NCBI GenBank assembly: GCA_943736015.1
Contig: OX031060.1
Coordinates: 19,855,231 to 19,919,230, forward strand
Length of the DNA: 64,000 nt
Source of the DNA: Tridacna crocea
Lineage: Eukaryota; Mollusca; Bivalvia; Cardiida; Cardiidae
Direction of reading: 5' to 3'
The position numbers and the translations under genes were made by a program. Below are positions 32,114-44,100 of this stretch, piece by piece. The notes under the pieces were generated by a model. That model was given only the letters and a program-made list of their open reading frames with translations, made no database searches and was not told the origin of the DNA. Position 1 is the first letter of the stretch. Every line of letters begins with the position of its first letter.

Positions 32114-35100
32114 GTAAGCAAATTCATACCGTGATTTTTATGTCTTATGAAATTATGTTATGTCGATACCTGTTGCGTGATTCGTCCCATATAATTTTCG
32201 AACTGAGAAAAATGTTTCGCAGCGTTCGCCTTCACAAAATGTGCACTAAATGAACTGAACGTCAGCATTGAATTATATTCAGTAGACCTTACTCACATAT
32301 ACTTTGTGGTTTTTATTTTTAAATTCTTGAATCTCAAGGCACAAGAATCGGATGTTGAGTTGGTGAAAATAGCTAAATGTCAGCCGAAGTGGTCACTCTC
32401 TATTATAAAATAAACAAGGAGTGCAACTGATTCCCTATAAAAATTCGACACGACTGTCACCCAAAATCATCGCTGAAAATGGGGTCAAATCAATATTAGC
32501 CAACATAAACACACATCTACCGTGCTCTTGAATATCTAATCTGTCGATTTATTATGTCCCTACCTGCCGTGAATCACTCTTTCCGTGTCATTCATCGTAT
32601 TTCCCTAGGGCAATATTCACCAAGAATCAGCCTCCCGGCGAATCTACCATTGTGCACCAACTTCCGGTTATCGGAGTGAATGAAAATGTCTGTTTACTTT
32701 TTCCAATAAATCACGTCAGAAAATTTTCATAAAATTTCCGTAGGTACAAGTTAAATCTAAGAAAAATCATGTTATATTTATATCGGGTCCTACTAAAACA
32801 CGCCGTACCAGAAACAGAGTTCCCGATCACGCAAAATCGTGCGTGAAACACATATAAATGAAATAAAACACATACAAAATTGCAAACCTATACGTGAAAT
32901 CACGCACAAAAAATACAGAGAAGATCGAACAAAAAAAGTAGGAAATGCTTGCATAGATTGGCTCGCGTAAGTGTGATTTTCGGACAATCTAAATCATTAG
33001 AAAAAGTTGGGATTTCCAGTTTCTATTTTTAGAACATTTACATGGTCAGAGCACTAGGTCTTCATTATGGCGATCAATAATATTGCAGACTGGGACTCGT
33101 TTGTTTCCACAAAATTCCTTAAGTCAGCTCTCCTTTGTTTGACACAGTCGATAAAAAAGCGTTTTGTCAACATCAACGTCTTTCGTCTGTAAACCAACAT
33201 TGGGAATAGCTCAGAAATACCCTATTCCTTAGACGCTTGCGAGTTTCAGAATTCGGGTTTCCGTAGGCAAGCAAGGTACATTAGTTGTAGAACCATTCAA
33301 AATCTAGGAAAAAGAAGTCATTTCATGCAAAAATACTTATCCATAAATAAACGGACATGAAAAATTAATCGGTTCAAAAAACGCGGAAACCCATGACACA
33401 ACAAAATGCTCCTTTTTACATTGTCTGATCACAGTCACTTCATACTGTCTTTTCAGCTTTTAATGGGTGAAAGCTATATATTTCCACAAATATCTTGATA
33501 TGACAAACTTTTTTGGTGAAAATTATCAGTGCTGAATACAGCAGTCTTCAGTCAGACTTCGACAATGATTAATGGAGATAAGGCATGTGAAAAGATGACC
33601 ATAAAGACTACTAGTTAACACTTTGCCAAACAATTCTCTAAGTGTCAATTACATTTAAAAGGGTACACATAGAAGATCTGTATGATTATTCTGCTTTTGA
33701 TCGAAAATGAGCCAATAATAAACAATTTAAAAATTGAGGGCATAGTAGTTTTTCTCTGAATTTGTACCCCCATTTTTTTTCTTATACCCCCATTTTTCAA
33801 GTATAGGGGGTACAAAACCCCCAAATAAAATTTACAGTGGGAACACTGCAGAAAAATACGCCGTACCATACGCCGTACGGATTAAAACACGCCGTACCAA
33901 AATGTGAATTATATTGAATGCTTTTTTTGGTATTTTTATATTGAAAAACATATAATCTAACCCAAGCAGCGATATTACTGCCCAATTTTTCACATTTGTC
34001 AAGTTATTGGTAATTATAGACATTCTTGTAGGGGACCAACAGGTGCCCGTTACGCCGTACCAATTACATGAGGGTCGTACGAATTTTGAGGCACAAAACA
34101 ACCGAATTAATAAGAATGTACGGTACAATATGCAATTATCTACTTATTTACGAGTTCATGTTGTTCTATTTCATGTCTTACAGTGGTTGCAGGTACATGT
34201 CAAGCATCAAGCAGATATTTACAGAAGGGAAATAACTCTGTGGTACTGATGAAGTTTATACAGAGAACTCTACTACGTTTCATTACTTTAAGGAAACCTT
34301 GTGAAAAAATAAGAAATTGCTGGTCTTGAAAAACAAGGTTATTGAAAAAATTTAGGGAAAAGAATTTTATGAATTTGTAATATTAAAACTCAGTTATATT
34401 TTTTCATTTATTAATTAATCCATTTTTACATTACTAGTTCTGGTGTTTTACAGTCAGTATCGTTGCCCACTGCGAATAAATTAACACTTTCCCAAACAAC
34501 AAATTTTAGACTCTTCCAAACTGAACTAGTTTGCAGACGACAATTTAAAACTTGGTGAAAATGGTGGGAAGTTCTCCAAAAGGTTAGAACACAAGAGCAA
34601 TTTCTTGTCTTCACAGTATTTTCAAAAAGATTTATACTGCAGACACTTAAAAAAATGGTTGTCTGGGAAAGGTTTAGATGACCAAAATAGATAAGACCAA
34701 AAGGAATTGAATACTGCTCTGAAGGCACTACATTACAAGCCTACGAACACATAAAAGAAGGCTTGAGGACAATGAATCGCCAGTACATTCACTTCACCGC
34801 TTCCAAGACCCTACTGAAGAAGGCTCGCAAGTCATCATCACACTTAATGTGAAGAAATATCTCCAAGAAGGGATTAAGCTGTTCCGCTTGGCAGATCGAA
34901 ACATTGCTGCATGTGGAAACAGATCGGGTATAATAAAGCCATGTTTCCTTAAATGTGTGACTGTAAGAAAATGGCCCTTCTAAGGGCCAACCAACAATGA
35001 CCCTTCCAAACACCAACGGCCCTTGCTGAGGCCACCAATTTCACAGAAATCTATCTTTGCGAAAAAATGTCTTTAAAACGGCCCTTCTCAGTGCCAACAC

Positions 35101-38100
35101 ATTGAAGTAAACAGGAAAAGACATTACCCTCATCATCCCCTTCCTCAATAAATAAAAATGATGCGAAAATGGGTTCTTTCTCAGGTATTTCCTGGGGCCA
35201 GAAAATTCAGGGCCCTTGCCTAGTACTGGTAGAAACAGGAAGTACATGAATATGTGAGCTTCTGCAGTGAAATAATGTACTTAAAGTGGCGTAAATCACC
35301 ATAAAATCAATCAATCAACATTTGCCAGTCAAATTTCTTTACATTGTTTATTGGTAAAAAAAATCACAATAGAAAAAGAACACGTGTTTGTGAAACACTA
35401 ATGCCCCCGTTTATGCAGACGGACAGGCGGACAAGGGTAAAGCTATATGGCCCCTATCTTCCGATGCCGGGACATAAAAAATAGAATAGATCTATCTCAA
35501 TATTAATTTACAGTTTATTGATTGCAAGAGTTGTGATGACAATTTTCGGAAGATATCATTCAAATAGGCACATGTAAAGGTTGAGAAAGTGTTACTTAGG
35601 GCACACAAATTGGATGTATCTAAGTTCACCTTTTCTTATTTTTCCATACCGTGTTTTCTACCCTTTTGGAGAACTCTCCGCCATTTTCATCAACTTTAAA
35701 ATTTTCGTCTGCAATCTGTTTCAGTTTGGATGGGTCTAAAATTTGACGTGTGGATAAAAGTAAATTTTTTTCACAGTGTACAACGATACAGTATGGAAAA
35801 AACCAGCACTAAATGGAAAAATTGATTAAAGAATGAAAAAATACAGTCCACGTTCTACAATCATTAACTTTTTACCAAACGACAAAATTGTAGACTGTTC
35901 TAAATTTGCAGACGACACAATTGAAATTTGTTCTTGGAGGGTAGAAAACATTATATGAAAAGGAGAAAATACTGGTTACTAGTGTTTTGTCCTTTTCCCA
36001 AGATATTTTCAAAAGCCTTATTTTTCCGGATCAGAAAAGAAGAGAAACGGTCATAAGCAATTTTTCGTTCTTCCACAAGGTTTCGTTGAACTGATGTTAA
36101 ACGTTAAGTTCTCTGTATAAACTTCAGAGTTATTTCCCTTCTGTAAACATCTGCTGGATAAATGCTTGACATGTAGTTGCAACCTCTGTAAAACATGAAA
36201 TAGAACAACATGAACTCGTAAATAAGTACATAATTGCACATTGTGCCATACATTCTTATTAATTTGGTTGTTTTGTGCCTCAAAATTCGTACGGCGCTCA
36301 TGTAATTGGTACGGCGTAACGGGCACCTGTTGGTCTCGTGCAGAAATGTCTAAAATTGGCAAATAACTTGACAAATATGAAAAATTGGCAAGTAATATCG
36401 CTACTTAGGTTAGATTATATGTTTTTCAATATAAAAATACCAAAAAAAGCATTCAATATAATTCACATTTTGGTACGGCATGTTTTAATCCGTACGGCGT
36501 ATGGTACGGCGTATTTTTCTGGTACGGCGTGTTTTAGTATGACCGTTTATATCAACACAACCGATGCAAATCAAATATACATATATAATTTTTTTGGGGA
36601 TGCCTAATTACCGGAATGTTACGGAATGTAGATGCCTAATTACCGGAATGTAACAAAATGTTACAAAATGTTACGGAATGTAGATGCCTAATCCACGGAA
36701 TGTAACGGAATGTAGAAGTTGCAGCAACGGAATGTAACGGAATGTAGAAGCAGCGGCAACGGAATGTAACGGAATGTAAATCTGAATGCCTAAACAGCGG
36801 AATGTAGGTAAATCAAGTATAATTGTAATTAAACAACAAAAGAAGCCCGATATTTGAATTTTGATGAATGTACATGAAAATAGTGAGATTGTTTTGGGTA
36901 AATGTAATTGCGGAGACTTAAACGCCGGAATGTCGCATGTAATCAGACCTGGATCTTAGTCACAAAACTATGACGGAATGTAGATTTATCATCATCGGCA
37001 TTTTTATTTTTTTCATTTAAAACGGATACTTAGATGTGAAAGCTTCAACAACGAAATGTTACGAAATGTAATATAAACTGTCTAAATATCGGAATGATGC
37101 TAACTAAATGGTAAATGCATATTAATAATCCCAGCCCGAAATGTGAATGTTGATCAAGGGAACACAAAATAGCCAGGATATTGGGGAGAGAACACTTAAC
37201 TATGATTCATGCGGAGTCATAGTTTACCCGAACGCCATGAAATGCAGCCAAATTAGGAGCTTATTAAAAGCAAAGACTGACTGAAATGTGGAGTTAGCAC
37301 AGTCGAAATTCACAGCTGTAGTGTGGAAAAGATGCTTCTATAGATGTGGAAGCTTCAACATGTAATTTAAAAAGCCTAATTACTGTAACATGTTACAAAA
37401 TGTAGATGCCTAAATACCGGAATGTTACAAAATGTTAAAGCTTCTACAACGAAATGTTACGGAATGTAACTTGACTTGCCTAAATACCGGAATGCAGCTA
37501 ACTGAAATATGAATGTAGCTTAAGTAGCAAAATAATTCAGGCCTGACAGGAACATAATAAAATCTGAGGCCTTCAGGAATATTACAAAATGTAGATACCT
37601 AATTCACAGAATGTTACGGAATGTGGAAGCAGCATCAACGGAATGTTACGGAATGTAATTTTTAAAAGCTAAATACTGGAGTGTAGCTGAACGAATTATA
37701 AATCTAAACCAAATAACACAAAAAACAAGGGTCCGACAGGTGAATTATGATAAATGTACAAAAGAATAGTCAGGGTTTAGGGCGGAAATGTAATTGCAGA
37801 CATAGATTAGTTCTTGATTTCGAATTTTTACAAATTTCAATGGGGAGAAAATGTGACTATGATATATGAGTCATGCTCTGGCAAAAGAAGGCTTAATGCA
37901 TCCCCCTGATGCATGATACCAAGCAAGCTATCCCAAAATTATTGACCCAAATTAGCCACATCTTTCAACAACCGAAATAACCATGTGGTACATTGGTCCT
38001 TGGAAAATTGACCACTAGTGAAAAAGTTTACGCCTAGGTCAGCCGACAGACTGTCAGGCTTACCTCGGTCGATACTTTTCGCACATGCATTGGGCTCCGT

Positions 38101-41100
38101 TTCCAAAGAGCATAGATTACATGGGCATGCAGTGAATTGGCTCCAGCAAGCTGCAAAATATACCTAAACCTGGATTTTAAACACAGAACTATATAACCAA
38201 ATATGAAGTTACCACCGTCAATATTTCAAGCGTTTATACAAAAGGATACGTGAAAGTTTCAACAATGAAATATAAATTAATTTCAAAAACTTTCAATATG
38301 TTGTAACGGAATGTTACAAACGAAGAACCGAAATCGGCAATGAAGTAACACACACACGCACATGCGCGCGCGCACACACACACGCACACGCGAGCAGGCT
38401 CCCGCCCAATTTCCCCCCCTCCCACCTAAACACAATATCACGCTCAAAACGGGAGTTTTGATTTATGGAACACAAAAGAAGATGGATTGAATTTGCGTTT
38501 ACATGTACAGTATTTATTATTCCAATATGGGCGATGCCCATTGAAGGATAATAGACATTTTATGGAGAACTGTACAAGATAGAAGACCAAACCCACCCTA
38601 AGTTACGCATGGCCTTTAAATGTGCTCGGTGTATAGCATCGTCACACAAGACCTTGGTTTAACGTCTCATCCAAAAAACAATTGGTAATTTTAGATGGAC
38701 AGTCGTGTGAATGGAACCCACACACTCGAGTGACCCAAGACTTGACGGTTACGAGTCCAACGTGTTACCATCTGAGCTATACAGGCTAGCCAACAAAAAT
38801 GTCGTAATTGTTTCCATATATAGTGACTATCGGTGTTTCTTTACATGTTCCATGGATCAAAGTTATTTGATCCGTGCTCTGTGAAAAAGGGCCTTAATGC
38901 ATTTGCGAAAAATTTTGACTCAGGGCGGCGAAGACCTGGGCCGAAATTTTTCGCTATTGGTAAATTTTCTGTTTGTCAAAGGACCAGTCAACCCCATGAT
39001 TGAGTCAGTTATAGAAAAAAAGTAGTTCCAATGGATCCATAATTATGTGATGACTTGGATTAGTATAACGGAGATGCATTAAGCCCTCTTTTGTCAGAGT
39101 GCGGCTCATTTCTTTATGTTCCTTTTATTTCTTATGAAAAAGGGATTGTTACTCGGCATCAATCTGATCCTAGTAAATGTCTTTCAGGCGCCGGATAGAG
39201 ATCGAACGGTGCTCTGACTTGCTTTAATCATCACTAAATAACCCCCACCCCGCGGCAAAACAAAGTGCAGTCACCATGTATCCTTCATTTAGCTAAATTC
39301 CGGTATTCAAGCTTGTAGAGTTACATTCCGTATCATTTCGTGGTCGCCTCGACCACATTTCGTGAATTAGGCATCCACATTCCGTATACATTTTGGATAA
39401 ATTTTGCGAGTGTGTATGCGTGCATATGTGTGTGAGTGTTATCTTCATTTATCCTTTAATAAGCTTAATCAGGTATTCAGACTTTAAGAGTTACGTTCCG
39501 TAACGTTTCGTTGTCGCCTCTTCCACATTCCGTTACATTTTGTGAATTAAGCATCTACATTCCGTATACATTTTGGATCTGTTTTGAGAGAGTGCGTGCG
39601 TGCATATATGTGTGAATTTTATCTTTATTTATCCTTTAATGAGCTTAATCAGGTATTTAGACTTTTAGATTTACATTCTGTGACATTTCGTTGTCGCCTC
39701 TTCCACATTCCGTCACATTCCGTGAATTGGGCATCTACATTCCGTATACATTTTGGATCTGATTTGTGAGTGTGCGTGCGTGCATATGTGTGTGAATGTT
39801 ATTTTCATTTATCCTTTAATAAGCTTAATCAGGTATTTAGACTTTTAGATTTACATTCTGTAACATTTCGTTGTCGCCTCTTCCACATTCCGTCACATTC
39901 CGTGAATTAGGCATCTACATTCTGTATATATTTTGGATCTGTTTATGAGTGTGCATGCGTGCATATATGTGTGAATTTTATCTTTATTTATCCTTTAATG
40001 AGCTTAAACAGGTATTTAGACTTTAAGAGTTACATTCCGTAACATTTCGTTGTCGCCTTGTCCACATTCCGTTACATTTTGTGAATTAGGCATCTACATT
40101 CCGTATACATTTTGGATTTGTTTTAAGAGTGTGCGTGCGTGCATATATATGTGTGAATTTTATCTTTATTTATCCTTTAATAAGCTTAAACACTAATAAA
40201 CAGGTATTCAGACTTTTAGAGTTACATTCCGCAACATTTCGTGGTCGCCTGGTTCACATTCCGTTACATTTCGTGAATTAGACATCTACATTCCGTATAC
40301 ATTTCGGATCTGTTTTGTAAGTGTTCGTGCGTGCAGATATATGTGTGAATGTTATCTTCATTTATCCTTTTAGGAGTTAAAATCCGGTATTTAGACTTTA
40401 AGAGTTACATTCCGTAACATTTCGTTGTCGCCTCGTCCACATTCCGTGAATTAGGCATCTACATTCCGTATGCATTTTGGATCTGTTTTGTTAGTGTGCG
40501 TGCGTGCGTGCATATGTGTGTGAATGTTATCTTCATTTATCCTTTAATAAGCTTAAACAGGAATTTAGACTTTTTGATTTACATTCCGTAACATTTCGTT
40601 GTCGCCACGTCCACATTCCGTCACATTTCGTGAATTAGGCATCTACATTCCGTATACATTTTGGATTTGTTTTAAGAGTGTGCGTGCATATGTGTGTAAA
40701 AGTTATACTTATTTATCCTTTGATAAGCTTAAACTGGTATTTAGACTTTAAGAGTTACATTCCGTAACATTTCGTTGTCGCCTCGTTCACATTCCTTCAC
40801 ATTCCGTGAATTAGGCATCTACTTTCCGTATACATTTTGGATCTGTTTTGTGAGTGTGCATGCGTGCATATATGTGTGAATGTTATCTTCATCCATCCTA
40901 TAATAAGCTTAATCAGGCTTATAGAGTTACATTCCGTAACATTTCGTGGTCGCCTCGTCCACATTCCGTCACATTCCGTGAATTAGGCATCTACATTCAG
41001 TATACATTTTGGATCTGTTTTGTGAGTGTGCGTGCGTGCATATACATGTATGTGTGAATGTTATCTTGATTTATCCCTTAATAAGCTAAGATCAGGTATT

Positions 41101-44100
41101 CAGGCTTTTAGAGTTACATCCCGTAACATGTCGTGGTCGCCTCGTCCACATTCCATCACATTCCGTGAATTAGGCATCTACATTTCGTAACATTTTGTTA
41201 CATTTGTAACATTCCGTTATAAAGCACAACATGATATTTTGCAGCTTTCAATTTCATTAGAAGTATATAGTCAATGTTTCGGCGTGTACAAAGCAATGAA
41301 ATCTCCAACACGCTCAAAAATAATATCAAATTTTTAACACAGTGTATAATGGCAATCAAAGAATTATCGAAAATTTACATTTTGTGTCTCTTCTGTCAGT
41401 GTGTGTGCATGCATGTGTATGTTAATGTTATCTTTGTTTATCCTTTAATAAGCTAACTTCAGGTATTTAAGCTTTTAGAGTTACATTCCGTAACATTTCG
41501 TTGTCGCCGCGTCCACATTCCGTGGATTAGGCATCTACATTCCGGTAATTAGGTATTACATGGTTTTTTGCCGCTTTCAATTTTATTACAAGTAGTGACG
41601 GACATCAGTAGTTCGGCTCTACGAAGCAATATAATCTCTAACGAGCCTAAAAATAATATCAAAATTTCCACACAGTCTATGAAAACAATAAAAGAAATAA
41701 TCGAAAATTTACATTTTGTGTCTCTTCTGCGAGTGTGTGTGCGTGCATTTGTGTTTGAATATTATCTTAATTTATGTTCCAGTTACCTAAATTCCGGTAT
41801 TTAGGCCTTTTAGAGTTACATTCCGTAACATTTCGTTGTCGCCCCGTCCACATTCCGTCACATTCCGTGAATTAGGCATCTACATTCCGTAACATTTTGT
41901 TACATTTTGTAACATTCCGGTAATTAGGTACTACATTTTGTTACATTCCGGTAATTAGTATACCCGATTTTTTTGACTGTATGAGTATGTGTATTCTCTG
42001 GCCCCAATCAAAAATATGCCACAATTCCCGGCTCTAACGGCCCCCTTGCTAAATATTTTATTGGCAGGTACATTTTAATAAAATTAGCACCAAATTAAAG
42101 CTTAGGTAATAACCTTTCCAATGGTATATAGAAACTTGATTTTTCATGCATATGTAGTTATGATAAAAGCGTTTGAAATTCTTCCTTTTTTTTTTTTGCT
42201 GAAATGCGTCGTAATTTGTTAGTGATAAAATCCGGCCCCAGGTGCTAAATATTTCATTTATTTGCCAAATCTAATAAGATTAGCACCAAATTAAAGCTTA
42301 GTTAATAACCTTTCTAATGGTATGTAGAAACTTGACTTTCCAAGCATGTGTAGCGTTTGAAATTCGTCCTTTTTTATTACTAAAATGTGTTGTGATTTTT
42401 TAGAGATAAAAACCCGGCCCCTATATTTAAAACTTGTTTTTCCCTTGATTCTAAGAAAAAATATATCGTAATAAAGTCCTTAACTTAAGCTCTTGAATGA
42501 TATTAAGAAAATAAAAATTGACGCATGCATTATTGGGCAATTAGATTTTTAACATTATAAATTTTTAGAAGGGAATACACTGTATTTCTATGTGCGAATC
42601 AATATTTCAAAAAGTTTTGCAATGACCATATTGTGTTTCATATCATATAAAAGTCTGACATCTAGGCTTCATTTTAATACTATTCTGAGCATAATACAAC
42701 GAAAAATAAAAGATTTTAAATGGGGGCAGCAAGGGCCGGGAATTATGACCCATTTTGACAGGTAGGGCCGGGGAATACACTTTGCCCATTCACTCCGATA
42801 ACCGGAAGTTGGTGCACTATGGTGGATTCGCCGAGGCTGATTCTTGCTAAATATCGCCCTAGGAAAATCGGATGAATGACGCGGAAAGAGTGACTCGGGG
42901 CAGGTAGGGACTTACTAAATCTGCAGATTAGATATTTAAGAGCACGGTAGGTGTGTGTTTATTAGGGCTCCGTACCGGTACTCGATATATATCGAAAACC
43001 GGTATTTTACGTTCGATAGATATATCGGATCGAACGTTTCTGTATCGAACAAAATATCGATCATCAAAAGAAAATAAAAGTAAAGCTTATAAATACCCAG
43101 TTTAGTTGTTTTTAACGGCGAAATTCATTACGAGTTTACTTTAGGTAATCTCTAAAGTCGAGTAGTCGTAGAGGTAGGTGTGGCTACCTGGGAAACTTAC
43201 AACCAATCGAAATGCGTCATTCTTTATTACTCGCCCTGTACCTGTTACACAATGGATGACAATCAGCTAATACCCCTATTCTCGTTCCCCCGTCATATTG
43301 TTTGAAATCTGCAAATTATGCATCAATCAGCAGATTGCACACAAATTTACGCTGATAATTGGTCAATATAGTTGATTAAAGAAAGGTAATGAACATCTCG
43401 TGATGTGATCGAGAGGTAGCGATGGAAATAATTGAAGCCGTGACCTTTCAACCTTCCTAAGATTTTATTTGGTCGATCTTTTAATATTGCCGAAAAATGT
43501 GGCTCGAAAATCAAATCTATTTTTCCATTAGATTATCTGAAATCGGTGTTCCGACTCGCGTAAATTATTGTGTAAATCATTTTATAGACTTGAAATTTGC
43601 ATAAAAAATGTTAATCACACGCGAGACCTCACATCAGAAAAAACATGGACAAAAAAGGCCATTATCTGTTTATCGTGAGTAAAATAATAGGTTTTGATGC
43701 TAGTTCTAATCCTTATTGAGAAATCTTATGTTGAATCATGCGAACATACCTATCCAGAAATTAAAACGCATGAAAAATTGTTTGGTGAAAAAAAAAACAC
43801 GGAAACCCATGACACAACAAAATGTCTCCTTGACATTGTCCGATCAGAGTCCTTTTAGACTGTCTTTTCAGCTTTTTAATGAGTAGTAAATGTAGATCTA
43901 GTTAGAATTCATATTAATTTAGGCCTACATAATTATGAAATTTCAATACAATCTAGAAGTGTTAAATTTGCGGTATTTTGTTTTTCAGGTATGCTGAAAA
44001 AAGAACAAACACAATTTTCGCATTTTTTTCTTTCTTTTCTTGAAAATTGAAATATCATATGATATATCCAATATTGATCATTTTGTATCGATACAAATAT

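Larger units (their letters stand above)
32793..36537. mobile_element. TA-flanked foldback element with ACGCCGTACC-rich arms
   Basis: Ends CTAAAACACGCCGTACC (32793) and its reverse complement (ending 36537), with TA on each side. The arms of roughly 430 bp (32793-32814 plus 33849-34270, and about 36097-36537) contain several copies of ACGCCGTACC. The left arm is split by the element at 32815. The interior holds MITE remnants near 34480, 35640 and 35870. Confidence 0.75.
36604..41958. mobile_element. Large element built of GGAATGT / ACATTCC words, with an internal satellite
   Basis: The left boundary reads CTAATTACCGGAATGT and the right ACATTCCGGTAATTAG, an inverted pair. The left part (36604-37700) repeats ACGGAATGTAGATGCCTAA; the right part (39300-41958) carries the complement ACATTCCGT and TTAGGCATCTACATTCCG many times. 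No target duplication was settled and no protein was recognised. The middle (37700-39300) is mostly unique sequence with a CA/CG microsatellite and a tRNA-like fragment. Confidence 0.65.

Noticed and set aside
34970-35220. Repeated GGCCCTTCTMAGKGCCAAC words
   Set aside because: Three loose occurrences with no defined unit or boundary; too weak to call.
39330-41225. Second CRISPR-like or rDNA-spacer-like array
   Set aside because: Whole ~180 bp units diverge evenly with no spacers and no rRNA sequence nearby; satellite.
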